Shown: positions 35,301 to 43,850, counted from the first letter of the stretch. The stretch is DNA of 64,000 nt from Rufibacter roseolus (GCF_017916365.1 NZ_JAFMSU010000002.1:1302001-1366000); one strand, 5' to 3'. Translations and numbers: made by a program. Notes: generated by a model not told the origin, from the letters alone.

Positions 35301-37594
35301 ACCATTTAATGTGGTCCATTAACCGTCAGTTCCAGTTAACATCCTTTAATCAGAATTTTCAGAGTGAGATCCAGTCCTGGACCAGCGTCTTGCCTTCGCT
35401 GGGCCTGAAGCTGAACCAGATGGTGGGCGACTATGTCACCCAGGAGAATTTCAGGTTGATCAAGGAGAAATATGAATCGGCATTTACCGGCCACCCAGAG
35501 CAATTTGAGCTTGAGTTGCACCACCCTAACGGTACCAGTGCCTGGCGGGAAGTACTGCTCAACCCTATTTACCTGGAAGACGGCAGTTTTGAAGACGTAT
35601 CTGCCATTGCGCTGGATATCACGGAGAAGAAGATCTCTCAGCTGGCAGTTGCGGTAAACGAGGAGAAATTCAGGCAGATCTTTGAGTCTTTCCAGGACCT
35701 GTACTACAAAACAGACATGGAAGGCTCCTTCCAGTTGATTAGTCCTTCGGTGCAGGAGGTATTGGGCTTTGTCCCCGCTGAGGCGATGAAATTGAATGCC
35801 CAGGACCTTTACGCCCACCCAAGCGACCGCGATGAACTGCTGCGGATGCTCTTTGACCAGAAAAGCGTCCGGAACTTTGAGACCTCGCTGCTTACCCAGC
35901 AAAACCAGCAGATTGAGGTATTGATCAACTCGCGCCTTATCCTGAATGAAAATCAGGAGCCGGTAGCCATTGAAGGTGTTGCCCGGGACATCACCGAATT
36001 GAAAGACACCCAGCGGGAACTCATCAGGGCGAAAGAACTGGCGGAGAACTCATTGCAGGTGAAAAACCAGTTCCTGGCCAACATGAGCCACGAGCTGCGG
36101 ACCCCAATGAACGGCATCATCGGCATGATTGACGTGCTGCATCACTCGGCCACCAATGAGGAGCAGATGGATTATATTGAAACGCTTCGGACCTCCTCTA
36201 ACGCGCTCCTGGATATCCTGAATGATATTCTGGACCTTTCAAAAATACAGGCCGGAAAACTACAGCTGAACAAAACGGGCATTGACCTGTCTTACTCACT
36301 GGAGAAAATCCATAACCTGTTCGCGAACCGGGCCACCCAGAAAGACCTCACGTTCACGTATGATATCTCTGAAGACACGCCGCGGTACATCATCACAGAT
36401 GAAACCCGTCTTTTACAGATACTCTCCAACCTGACCTCCAATGCCATCAAATTCACCAATGAGGGCAGCGTGCGGGTAGAGGTTAGCAGGATGGGCGGCG
36501 AGGGCGACGAGCACCTGCTCATGTTCCAGGTGAAAGACTCGGGCATAGGCATCTGCGAGGAAGACATCCGGTTGCTGTTCACCAATTTCACGCAGTTAGA
36601 CAACTCCTCGTCCAAGACGTTTGGCGGTACCGGCTTAGGCCTGGCTATCTCCAAGCAGTTGAGTGAGTTATTGGGCGGCGAGATTGGCGTGGAGTCTGAG
36701 GCCGGCAAGGGAAGTACCTTCTGGTTTACCATCCTGTGCCAGGAAGCGGAGAACGTGAAGCAAATCCATGACCAGCTGCAATCTTCCAAAGAACTGGAGG
36801 AAATTGGTGAATTTGATCCCGAACCGGTTATCTTGTTGGTAGATGATAACCAGATAAACCAAAAAGTAGCTTTAAAACTACTGGAACGGATGGGTTGCCA
36901 TGCCGATGTGGCGTCTAACGGGTATGAGGCCATTGAAAAAGCCACCCAAAAGCGGTATGACCTTATTTTCATGGACATCCAGATGCCAGAAATGGACGGG
37001 GTCACCGCCACGCGTGAACTCAAAAAGCTGAAGGGGACAGATTGCCCGCCCATTATTGCCATGACCGCCTACTCCATGAAAGACGATGCGGAGAAGTTCA
37101 TCAACGAGGGGCTGGATGATTATGTATCTAAACCGGTGAAGATCTCTGACCTGCATGACCGCATAGTGAAATGGTATGGAAGCAGCAGTCAGGAAAGCAC
37201 CCAAACGGCTCCGAAGGTTGCAGAAGCGCCACAGCAGCAAGCCAGTACTGAGTGGTCACTGGATATGAATGTGGTGGAGCAGCTCAGAAGCATTGGCGGC
37301 GATGACTTTGCCTTGCAGCTGTACGTGGAATTTGAAGAGGAAACCTCAGAATTGTTGGAGGAAGCCAAAAAAGAAGTGGCTGCACAACATTATGAAGGTA
37401 TTTTAAGTACACTGCATCAAATCAAGGGAACTGCTTCCACATTAGGTCTGGATTCTGTTTCCAGTTTGGCACAAGAGCTGGAACATGACATTAAAAAGGG
37501 GAAATTCACATTTGTTGGGACTACCTTTTCTGATTTAGAATCAAGTTTTACTAATTTTAGAGCAAACTATCGAAATAAACTCTTATCGAACTAA
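32330..37594 (+). CDS. Giant multi-PAS/GAF hybrid histidine kinase
   Basis: 1754 residues and no signal peptide or membrane helix, so a cytosolic sensor. Approximate order: PAS 20-115, PAS 145-260, GAF-like 280-425, PAS 430-550, PAS 565-690, PAS 695-815, GAF 825-980, PAS 985-1105, PAS 1110-1225, HisKA with phospho-acceptor His1254 ('MSHELRTPMNGII'), HATPase 1360-1485 ('NLTSNAIKFTNEG', 'DSGIGICEEDI', 'GGTGLGLAIS'), receiver 1505-1620 with Asp1549 ('FMDIQMPEMDG') and an HPt domain with His1696 ('LHQIKGTASTLG'). All residues for a His-Asp-His-Asp relay are intact. A single-domain response regulator follows after 2 bases and is the likely final acceptor. Ligands are unknown. Confidence 0.93.
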   Translation: MNTSNTMVDRTAQEAAAARLIDFAEHVSGSRKYMFVCTPDGTLLSINQQAKDIFFGGKDIPADMNVKELLDEKQQFEFDRNVRLLRTRKNISGFFQPKDKILDTNLLYFKSSLVQQEGFELLYIAVRAASAEVMPAGDMFATESSYRTIFEESNEPMFILDKKGMFIDINKQTVSITQIEKQNLIGKSVFEAFDLNPSERIAFRTRILQACEGKTQRFDWWFKNSDGTHYPLWLSFRCGKYFGQEVILGTAKPMEDARLPIEGGRQRQEQQEFMARLLPQLNNLKTAEDILSVVLGELINLPSVCGGGVFVYQPSTRMVQLVCNKGDQSYLLKEKSVLALNPEFLAQLENKNKNRSLLSISRNFQHLFNKREVLAMPISTDKQYLATIILLVDDAMNMTSSLTEFVNHVGFEVSSYLSRFELRQELHYSEGKYKTLFESSNDSIFLLNHTLIADCNFQATVLLDCDKQDIIGKRIADFSPALQADNSSSVEKSLQLIESTLEDGQPRSLEWRIEKSDGSIIDGEISFSAIILEGVNFVQCILRDITSRKEAQALIRRQEVLRESMHQFRSFLSQVNLAYVSMDLDLRVVYVNDYFLQYTGYKREEVVGQNYYDIFVPEKERATRIQEIRKALQNQTLRSYYEWDLITKSQSVKILRWNIMFEMDVEGNVVGITAVGKDMTDKRIAMEALKDNKIRLQDLFDNAHDLIQNISTDNKFIFVNRAWKEKLGYNDFDIENLTLNDIVHPYYKAKLIYQLRNLYKGDDVNKIETVFLTKSGKPIHLIGSINCSWQDGKPIATRAILHDITDRIKAERLQKVYYSIANLAISSKDLPSLYSAIHRELSKIIETHNFYIALFDEEKDLINFVYYVDQISNVPAAPRPFSLGMTEYIIKTGKPLYASKADFMDLVEKGQIEVNGVVPEVMLSSPLSIGERIIGVIAVRDYKNPEAYVQTDIEILHFISNQVALAIERKRNEEQITIQNARLKAIFESGNHLMWSINRQFQLTSFNQNFQSEIQSWTSVLPSLGLKLNQMVGDYVTQENFRLIKEKYESAFTGHPEQFELELHHPNGTSAWREVLLNPIYLEDGSFEDVSAIALDITEKKISQLAVAVNEEKFRQIFESFQDLYYKTDMEGSFQLISPSVQEVLGFVPAEAMKLNAQDLYAHPSDRDELLRMLFDQKSVRNFETSLLTQQNQQIEVLINSRLILNENQEPVAIEGVARDITELKDTQRELIRAKELAENSLQVKNQFLANMSHELRTPMNGIIGMIDVLHHSATNEEQMDYIETLRTSSNALLDILNDILDLSKIQAGKLQLNKTGIDLSYSLEKIHNLFANRATQKDLTFTYDISEDTPRYIITDETRLLQILSNLTSNAIKFTNEGSVRVEVSRMGGEGDEHLLMFQVKDSGIGICEEDIRLLFTNFTQLDNSSSKTFGGTGLGLAISKQLSELLGGEIGVESEAGKGSTFWFTILCQEAENVKQIHDQLQSSKELEEIGEFDPEPVILLVDDNQINQKVALKLLERMGCHADVASNGYEAIEKATQKRYDLIFMDIQMPEMDGVTATRELKKLKGTDCPPIIAMTAYSMKDDAEKFINEGLDDYVSKPVKISDLHDRIVKWYGSSSQESTQTAPKVAEAPQQQASTEWSLDMNVVEQLRSIGGDDFALQLYVEFEEETSELLEEAKKEVAAQHYEGILSTLHQIKGTASTLGLDSVSSLAQELEHDIKKGKFTFVGTTFSDLESSFTNFRANYRNKLLSN

Positions 37595-37596
37595 CC

Positions 37597-37974
37597 ATGG
37601 CCGATTCTAAAACCATATTGATTGCAGAGGATAGCTCTGTTATTCTGAATCTTACGAAGAAAATACTGGAATTGCAGAACTACACGGTAGTGTCGGCGAA
37701 AAACGGCGGGGAAGTTCTCAAGAAGGTACAGGACCAGAAAATTGACGCTATTCTCATGGATTTAAACATTCCGGTGAAAAACGGGATGGAATGCACGAAA
37801 GAAATCCGGGCGAGCCAGGATCCGCAGATCGCCAAAATTCCGATCATTGCCGTAACCGGGAACGCGAACAACTACACATTAGAACAATTCAAAGAAGCCG
37901 GTATCAACGCTTACTTGCCTAAGCCTTTGGATTTTGACATGCTGGTGCAGACCGTAAAAGAATACGTGCACTAA
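37597..37974 (+). CDS. Single-domain response regulator (CheY-like)
   Basis: 125 residues, receiver domain only. 'ILIAEDSSVILNLTKKIL' holds the acidic pocket, Asp55 in 'AILMDLNIPVKNGM' is the phosphorylation site, 'IIAVTGNANNY' the switch Thr and 'AYLPKPLDF' the conserved Lys. There is no output domain, so it signals through protein contact. It starts 2 bases after the hybrid kinase stop and should receive phosphate from that kinase's HPt His1696. Confidence 0.93.
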   Translation: MADSKTILIAEDSSVILNLTKKILELQNYTVVSAKNGGEVLKKVQDQKIDAILMDLNIPVKNGMECTKEIRASQDPQIAKIPIIAVTGNANNYTLEQFKEAGINAYLPKPLDFDMLVQTVKEYVH

Positions 37975-38000
37975 GACAGCTTTACTTTTTTTACAAGCAT

Positions 38001-38279
38001 ATGCAGCTGAAGTATACCCGGCCTTTTTTAAACCGGTTAGAAGATATTTTTGCCGAGTCTGAATACATGCTGCGGTATGAGAAAGGTACTTTCAAATCTG
38101 GGTTCTGTATTTTGAAAGACACCAAAGTAGCGGTAGTAAACAAATACTTCCCCTTGGAGGGGAAAATCAATTGCCTTGTAGAGATTCTCCGGGCGGTGGA
38201 CCTAAGCCCGGAGAGCCTGCGCCCTGAAAGTCAGGAGCTGTACCTGGCTATAAAACATCAAACCATAACCTCTGCGTGA
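38001..38279 (+). CDS. Small conserved-looking protein of unknown function
   Basis: 92 residues, soluble, mixed alpha/beta: 'NRLEDIFAESEYMLRYEKGT', 'SGFCILKDTKVAVVNKYFPL' and 'INCLVEILRAVDLSPESLRP'. No motif recognised. It follows the response regulator by 26 bases. Its TGA stop overlaps the GTG start of the MBL hydrolase (GTGA), so it is expressed with it. The strand-rich centre and the tight linkage argue that it is a real gene. Confidence 0.75.
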   Translation: MQLKYTRPFLNRLEDIFAESEYMLRYEKGTFKSGFCILKDTKVAVVNKYFPLEGKINCLVEILRAVDLSPESLRPESQELYLAIKHQTITSA

Positions 38280-39037
38280 AAGTAACTTTCTTAGGATCTG
38301 GCACCTCACAGGGCGTACCCGTCATTGGCTGCGAATGTGAGGTTTGCCGTTCCTTAGATTACAGAGACAAGCGCCTGCGGGTCTCTATCCTAGTGGAGGT
38401 TGACGGTAAATCCCTTATTGTGGATACCGGGCCCGATTTCCGGCAGCAGATGCTCAGGGAACGTATTAAGCGGGTAGATGCCGTGCTTTTCACCCATGAG
38501 CACAAAGACCACACCGCCGGGCTTGATGACATCAGGGCCTTCAACTTCATGCAGCACATTGACATGCCCCTCTACGCTGATCAGCGGGTGCTGAACCAAT
38601 TGCAGCAGGAATTCAGCTACATCTTCACCAACCACACCTACCCCGGAGTGCCCCGCGTGGAGCTACACCCTATCCAGAACGAACCGTTTAAGGTGCACGG
38701 CATTACCATCACCCCTATTAATGTGTTGCACCACAAACTGCCGGTCTTCGGGTTCAGGATCGGGGATTTCACCTACATCACAGATGCCAATTACATCTCG
38801 GCCGCTGAAAAGGAGAAAATAAAAGGTTCTAAAATAGTGGTGCTGAATGCCCTGCGCAAAGAACCGCATATCTCCCACTATTCCCTTTCAGAAGCCATCT
38901 CTGTATTGGAGGAACTGGCGCCTGAGCAGGCTTACCTCACGCATATCAGTCATTTATTGGGCCTGCACCGGGTGGTGGAGAAAGAACTGCCTTCTTTTGT
39001 GAAGCTGGCCTATGACGGGCTGGCCCTTACCTTATAA
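38276..39037 (+). CDS. PhnP-type MBL-fold phosphodiesterase
   Basis: 253 residues from a GTG start overlapping the previous stop by 4 bp. The metallo-beta-lactamase site is complete: 'LFTHEHKDHTAGLDDIRAFN' gives H74-x-H76-x-D78-H79, with 'VDTGPDFRQQM' before it and 'YLTHISHLLGLHR' near the end. The N-terminal 'GCECEVC' supplies the extra structural zinc site of the PhnP group. PhnP cleaves cyclic ribose phosphates, but in Bacteroidota this gene is not tied to C-P lyase; none is present. A cyclic-nucleotide or RNA-processing phosphodiesterase is likely. Confidence 0.85.
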   Translation: MKVTFLGSGTSQGVPVIGCECEVCRSLDYRDKRLRVSILVEVDGKSLIVDTGPDFRQQMLRERIKRVDAVLFTHEHKDHTAGLDDIRAFNFMQHIDMPLYADQRVLNQLQQEFSYIFTNHTYPGVPRVELHPIQNEPFKVHGITITPINVLHHKLPVFGFRIGDFTYITDANYISAAEKEKIKGSKIVVLNALRKEPHISHYSLSEAISVLEELAPEQAYLTHISHLLGLHRVVEKELPSFVKLAYDGLALTL

Positions 39038-39039
39038 AC

Positions 39040-40602
39040 GTGCACCAGAATTACTTCTTTTTACGAAAACTAGCCCAGAAACTGGACTCAGAACTGCGCG
39101 GCTTTACCCTGCAGGCGGCCTTCAGCCAGGAGAAAGACGAGCTGATGCTGGCTTTCTTCCAGGGTGAGCGGGAGTTTTACATCAAAGCCATCCAGACCTC
39201 AACGTTTTCCAGTCTACAGTTTCCGCAGACTTTCAACCGGGCCCGGCAGAACTCGGTAGACCTTTTCCCGGCTTTGCTGGGGCAGGAGGTAATGGAGGTG
39301 CGGGTCCACCGGCAGGAAAGAAGCTTTTTCATCCGGTTCACGAACAACCTGGTCCTGCTGTTCAAACTTTTCGGGAACCGGTCAAACGTGGTGCTGTTTG
39401 ACCACGACGTAGCCGTAGAGCTTTTCCACCGGAAACTCTCCAAAGACCTGGAACTGGATTACCGCCAAATGGACCAGGACTGGCACCTGGAAAAGGAGGC
39501 CTTTCTGCAGGCGCCTCAGAACCTCAGGAAGATGCTGCCCACCCTGGGCGACGTTCCCTGGTTATATCTGCAGGAGAATGGGTATGCAGCGCTACAGGCG
39601 GAGGAGCAATGGGAAATGGTTCAGGAGATGCTGGCCAAACTGGAGAACCCCTCCTACTACCTTATTTCCCACCAGAAAATGCTGCGGCTCTCCTTGCTTC
39701 CTTTGGGAGACATCCTGGAGACTTTCTCTGACCCTATCAAGGCCCTGAATGCGTTTGTACCGCAGTACCGGTCTCAGGAGTACTTCCAGAAGAATTATGC
39801 GGCCACACACAAGCAAATTAGCCGCCAACTGGAAGGCGCACAGAAAATATGGTGGCAGATACAGGAACAGCTGGAAAAATGGCACCACGGCACCCCATAT
39901 GCCCAAACTGCCGATGTCATCATGGCCAACCTCACCAACATTCCGGCGGGCACCAAAGAGATAGAGCTTTATGACTTCTACCAGGATGCTTACCGCCTGA
40001 TTAAGCTGCACCCCACAGAAACGCCGCAAAAAACTGCCGAGCGGCTTTACCGGAAGGCTAAAAACCAGAAGATTGAGCTTCAGTTGCTAGAGGAAAGGGC
40101 TACCCGTAAGGAAGAGGAAGTGGAACGCCTTACCCGCCAACTGCAGGAACTGGAGCGCCTGGAGACCGCGCAGCAATTGCGCCAATTCTTGAAACAGTAC
40201 ACGCCCACCCAAGCGGCTACGCAGGTGGACTTGCCCTATTATGTCTTTGAGACCATGGGGTTCAAGATTCTGGTAGGCAGAAATGCCAAGGCCAACGACA
40301 AGCTCACTCTGAAACACACGCACAAAGATGATCTCTGGCTGCATGCCAAGGATGTGCCCGGCTCGCACGTGGTCATTAAATTCCAACCCGGGAAAGCCTT
40401 TCCGGCGCCCGTGCTGGAAGCCGCGGCCCAATTGGCGGCCTTCTACTCCAAACGTAAAAACGACAGCCTCTGCCCCGTGCTGTATACCCCAAAAAAATAC
40501 GTCAGGAAGCCCAAAGGGGCCACACCGGGGTCTGTCATAGTTGAACGCGAGAAAGTGCTTCTAGTGAAGCCTGAGAACCCTTTCCGGCAACATATGGGTT
40601 AA
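39040..40602 (+). CDS. rqcH: Rqc2/RqcH-type ribosome quality-control protein (NFACT family)
   Basis: 520 residues from a GTG start, 2 bases behind the MBL gene. The NFACT-N domain covers about 1-230 ('FYIKAIQTSTFSSLQFPQTF'), followed by a helical coiled-coil middle (240-390) and the NFACT-R/DUF814 domain from 405, with 'LKHTHKDDLWLHAKDVPGSH' and 'AAQLAAFYSKRKND'. RqcH binds obstructed 50S subunits and adds Ala tails to stalled peptides for degradation. The usual N-terminal 'DG..I' helix-hairpin is shortened, as in other Bacteroidota. Terminated by a strong hairpin. Confidence 0.88.
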   Translation: MHQNYFFLRKLAQKLDSELRGFTLQAAFSQEKDELMLAFFQGEREFYIKAIQTSTFSSLQFPQTFNRARQNSVDLFPALLGQEVMEVRVHRQERSFFIRFTNNLVLLFKLFGNRSNVVLFDHDVAVELFHRKLSKDLELDYRQMDQDWHLEKEAFLQAPQNLRKMLPTLGDVPWLYLQENGYAALQAEEQWEMVQEMLAKLENPSYYLISHQKMLRLSLLPLGDILETFSDPIKALNAFVPQYRSQEYFQKNYAATHKQISRQLEGAQKIWWQIQEQLEKWHHGTPYAQTADVIMANLTNIPAGTKEIELYDFYQDAYRLIKLHPTETPQKTAERLYRKAKNQKIELQLLEERATRKEEEVERLTRQLQELERLETAQQLRQFLKQYTPTQAATQVDLPYYVFETMGFKILVGRNAKANDKLTLKHTHKDDLWLHAKDVPGSHVVIKFQPGKAFPAPVLEAAAQLAAFYSKRKNDSLCPVLYTPKKYVRKPKGATPGSVIVEREKVLLVKPENPFRQHMG

Positions 40603-40639
40603 TTCTTAATAGTAGCTTTAAGCATCATTTGAGAAAAAC

Positions 40640-40695
40640 AGCCATAAAACAGAAGCGCCCCTTGGTTTACCATGGGGCGCTTCTGTTTTATGGCT
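40640..40695. terminator. Bidirectional terminator, rqcH / response regulator
   Basis: Arms 40640-40661 and 40674-40695 form a perfect 22-bp stem that extends by three further pairs past one mismatch. The last base is also part of the TAA of the minus-strand response regulator gene. Confidence 0.85.
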
Positions 40696-41126
40696 TAAGA
40701 TCGGTTAGGAATATTGCAGCAGTTGAAGTGTTTAACCAGGATTTCGGTAAGGCTATCCTCCGTGAGGGGCTTGGTAAGGATGCCCGCCAGGTCAAACTCA
40801 TCAGCCAAAGCAAGGTCTCTTTGATGCCTGGAAGACGAAAGGAGAACCACCTTAGGAGCGCACCTGAATTCCTTTTCTTTGCAGGCCTTCAGGAAATCAA
40901 AACCGTTCATAATTGGCATGTTGATGTCCAGCAGCACCAGGTCAAGCCAGCACTCCTTTACATGTTCCGTGGAGCAGTCCTTTAGAAGCATCTCACACGC
41001 TTCCTGACCATTACTGGCGGTTATGATACTTTCGGCGCAGTCTAACTTCTCCAGTAGATTAGCATTAAGAAAGGTAGCAATTTCATCATCATCCACCAGA
41101 AGGACTCTCTTAAGTTTATTCATCAA
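40695..41126 (-). CDS. Single-domain response regulator
   Basis: 143 residues, receiver only. 'KRVLLVDDDEIATFLNANLL' has the acidic pocket, Asp67 lies in 'LVLLDINMPIMNGFDFL', 'VVLLSSSRHQRDL' has the switch Ser and 'GILTKPLTEDSL' the Lys. This is the Bacteroidota Rcp1/CheY-like type. It is transcribed alone on the minus strand and is convergent with rqcH; no kinase is in its operon, so it may be a target of the hybrid kinase at 32330 or of a remote kinase. Confidence 0.9.
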   Translation of the reverse strand: MMNKLKRVLLVDDDEIATFLNANLLEKLDCAESIITASNGQEACEMLLKDCSTEHVKECWLDLVLLDINMPIMNGFDFLKACKEKEFRCAPKVVLLSSSRHQRDLALADEFDLAGILTKPLTEDSLTEILVKHFNCCNIPNRS

Positions 41127-41199
41127 TATCTTATTAACCTAAGCCTGAAAGTTAAATAGCAATATGCCCAATCACAAGACTCCCTCACCAACCCGAAAC

Positions 41200-41237
41200 A
41201 AAAAAGCCTTGTGACTTTTGAGTCACAAGGCTTTTTT
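41200..41237 (-). terminator. Terminator of tRNA-Leu
   Basis: Arms 41200-41216 and 41221-41237 pair perfectly (17 bp) around TTTG, with T-runs at both outer ends. It starts 11 bases past the tRNA 3' end. Confidence 0.85.
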
Positions 41238-41247
41238 GTTTTAACAG

Positions 41248-41330
41248 TGCGCGCGGGGAGATTCGAACTCCCACACCCGTAGGGCACCACCCCCTCAAGA
41301 TGGCGTGTCTACCAGTTTCACCACGTGCGC
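41248..41330 (-). tRNA. tRNA-Leu (anticodon GAG)
   Basis: 83 nt, class II with a variable arm. The anticodon stem CCATC/GGTGG encloses loop TTGAGGG, giving GAG, which reads CUC and CUU. The T arm is GGGAG-TTCGAAT-CTCCC. The CCA end is not encoded. In the acceptor stem (GCGCACG with CGCGCGC) pair 5-68 is an A/C mismatch. Confidence 0.95.
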
Positions 41331-41365
41331 AAAGCACAAACAAGGCTTTTCCTCATTTGGTGGTA

Positions 41366-41396
41366 CAAATGTATTGTATCATTTTTTTTCCTGCAA
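41366..41396 (-). promoter_or_regulatory. tRNA-Leu promoter
   Basis: On the minus strand TTG (41396-41394), 20 bases, then TACATTTG (41373-41366), 35 bases before the tRNA 5' end. Textbook Bacteroidota form. Confidence 0.8.
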
Positions 41397-43029
41397 GTGG
41401 TTTTCAAAATCTTTTGAAAGGTTTCGGATTGGTTTACTAACTGCACCACTTGGACCAGCCTGCAAGCCTTACCTTGGCTCTTCAATTTAAAATTGATTTT
41501 GTTAGTGATAACGAGGCAGCATTCATCGCACTCTCATTCAACTAATATATCCATCTCTTACGGCTAAACATTCTTGCCTGAAGCGCGTCAAAATACAAAT
41601 ACATGCGGGTTCCTTGAGTACTTAAAATAATACATCCTTTTTATCTCCTTTTTGAAAAGTAAGCTAAAAATGAACATACACGAGTAATAACAAAATTGAA
41701 ACTTCAATTGGACTACACATATCTCAAACACTTATAGCATAGAAACCTTTGAACAAAGAATATTTTTTAAATTTTCAACTGCATTATTAAGGAACATACA
41801 ATACATATTATACAACACAAAGAATAGTCATTTTTACTAATCAACCCTTGTACACTTTACCTACAAACATACTTTCAGCCCATACACAAACAAGCACTTG
41901 TATATTAACTTCCTCAATCATTACTACCGAATATAACATAATGTATTTAATAAAAATTATTTCATTAAATTCTTATCATTTGAAAAAATTTCAAACCTCG
42001 CCGAAGCAAATTTTTAATAAACAATTCAACTTAACAAAGATTGTAACATACATAAAATTTCAACACTACAGCAAATCATCACAAACACAAACTGTTAAAA
42101 AAATAAAATGCTTAATTATTATATTACAACATTAATCAAATAACAAAATAATATCAGATAAAGCAAACAATAGTTTACTAAGTGAGTTTTATAAGAATGA
42201 AATCATCAAAAGGTAAACAGGCTTTCAATTCCATGAAAGACTTCTACCAAAATCCCATATCAATATTTATAAATAAAAAAACAAAATAATCTTCTCCATA
42301 ATTTTAATTTAAACCACCTTTTAGCTTTTGGCAAAAATCAATTTGTCTACAGCACCTTACAGGATGTCAAATGTTCGTCAATTTTTTTAATCAAAATGGT
42401 TTGTGCTTAATATAAAGACTAGTACCAATAACTTCTAAAAACTTATTCCGTATAAAATGAATCATCAAATCAGGGCTATCCATTTGGCGTCCAAAGCCAT
42501 CATAGTTGGTGAACCAGGGTTGAGGAGTCCTTTTCCTCCTCATTTCTGAGGCTATTCAAAATCAAAGGCTGTACTACTTAAACTTGTTTTCCAAGTACAC
42601 CAACTCTATGGGCTTATCATCAGTAAATTATACATAAACACCTAATACTTCCCTTTAAGTTTTAACTAGCAGTGTTCTTCAGTGTATGCCTGCCAAATCG
42701 CTTTGCATCCTCACATCAAGATGTATTTTGCTAATTTCTTTGACAAATCTGCTTTTGAATAAGACCTCAGAAATTATTTTCTATTGAATTTCAAAAGAAT
42801 TAGGAAACCAGCCTCCATCACGTTGAACTTACAAGCTTCTCTTACCAACAAACCGAACCCTAGTATCGTAAGACCACTATCTGGAATTAAAGCTCCTTAT
42901 CATCACCTGGCATTTCTGTTTATTCCTTAAATACTAGTTTTAGATTTAAGTTAACATTTTGTTTAATCAGGAATATTCCTGTTCAATATTATACATAGAG
43001 AGGTTTAAATAAAACCAATAGCAATACAC
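41397..43029. other. A+T-rich, G-poor gene desert
   Basis: About 1.6 kb without a credible gene on either strand. In 41761-42120 I counted 20 G and 68 C in 360 bases: 24 percent G+C with over threefold C excess on the plus strand. A 95-codon frame at 41848-42135 shows only the residue bias expected from such DNA. Small palindromes: AATTGAA/TTCAATT at 41694-41709 and a 14-base palindrome at 42968-42981. Neither tandem repeats nor IS ends were found. Confidence 0.7.
42968..42981. promoter_or_regulatory. Palindrome upstream of the DUF1206 gene
   Basis: CAGGAATATTCCTG is a perfect 14-base palindrome 48 bases before ATG 43030, at a position suited to an operator. No regulator gene is adjacent. 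Confidence 0.35.
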
Positions 43030-43833
43030 ATGAATCAGCAGAGAAAACATTGGATTGAGTCTTTTGCGAAGGCTGGCTACATTGCAAAAGGATTCGTATA
43101 TATTTTAGTGGGGGCGTTAACGGCCATGGCAGCCTTTGGAATTGGGGGCAAAAAAGCATCCAGTTCAGACGCCTTAACACAAGTAAAAGACTTTCCTGCC
43201 GGGGGATTGTTATTGAGTATATTAGCGGTTGGTTTAGTGGGATACAGTATCTGGCGTTTTGTACAGGCTATTAAAGACACCGAGCATAAAGGAACCAACG
43301 CAAAAGGAATTGGCAAGAGATTGGCTTATGCTTTTAGTGGTGTTATCTACGGCTCTTTAGCGTTTGCTGCTTTTAAAATTCTATCCAGTGGAGGCAACAA
43401 CTCGGGCGGAGGTGGCTCAAAGGAGAAAGACTTAGTATCTGGTTTATTGGACCAGCCTTTCGGGAAATGGCTGGTAATTATCATCGGTCTAATTACCATA
43501 GGTAACGGAATTCGCCAATTGATAAAAGGTACAACAGCATCTTTCATGAAGGACGTGAGAGGCTTACCAAGAGACCGTTTTGATGTCTTAAAAAGGGCTG
43601 GTCAGGCAGGGTTTACAGCTAGGGGAATTGTGTTCAGTATTATTGGTTTTTTATTTGTAAGAGCAGCCTGGCTACAGAATCCCCAGGAGGCAGGGGGTAC
43701 CCAAAGCGCCTTCTCTTTTCTACAAACTTCTCCCTTCGGTAATGTGTTATTAGCCGTAGTTGCGCTGGGTTTAATTGGCTATGGAGTGTTCATGTTTGTG
43801 CAGGCCAAATACAGTGATATCTCCATAAATTAA
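43030..43833 (+). CDS. DUF1206 domain membrane protein
   Basis: 267 residues with six predicted helices arranged as three copies of a two-helix unit. Unit starts are alike: 'FAKAGYIAKGFVYILVGALT', 'IGKRLAYAFSGVIYGSLAFA' and 'LKRAGQAGFTARGIVFSIIG', each with a Gly-rich first helix, and second helices such as 'PAGGLLLSILAVGLVGYSIW' and 'PFGNVLLAVVALGLIGYGVF'. This is the DUF1206 pattern. Function is unknown; an inner-membrane role is likely. It is preceded by the A+T-rich desert and followed by a terminator. Confidence 0.88.
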   Translation: MNQQRKHWIESFAKAGYIAKGFVYILVGALTAMAAFGIGGKKASSSDALTQVKDFPAGGLLLSILAVGLVGYSIWRFVQAIKDTEHKGTNAKGIGKRLAYAFSGVIYGSLAFAAFKILSSGGNNSGGGGSKEKDLVSGLLDQPFGKWLVIIIGLITIGNGIRQLIKGTTASFMKDVRGLPRDRFDVLKRAGQAGFTARGIVFSIIGFLFVRAAWLQNPQEAGGTQSAFSFLQTSPFGNVLLAVVALGLIGYGVFMFVQAKYSDISIN

Positions 43834-43850
43834 CCTGGACCACCCTTGAG

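Noticed and set aside
41848-42135. 95-codon open frame in the A+T-rich desert
   Set aside because: Its residues (Ile, Asn, Lys, Thr, Ser, Tyr) only reflect base composition; no domain, signal peptide or regular pattern.
41248-43029. Genomic island integrated at tRNA-Leu
   Set aside because: No integrase, no duplicate of the tRNA 3' end, and the odd DNA is on the 5' side of the tRNA, behind an intact promoter.
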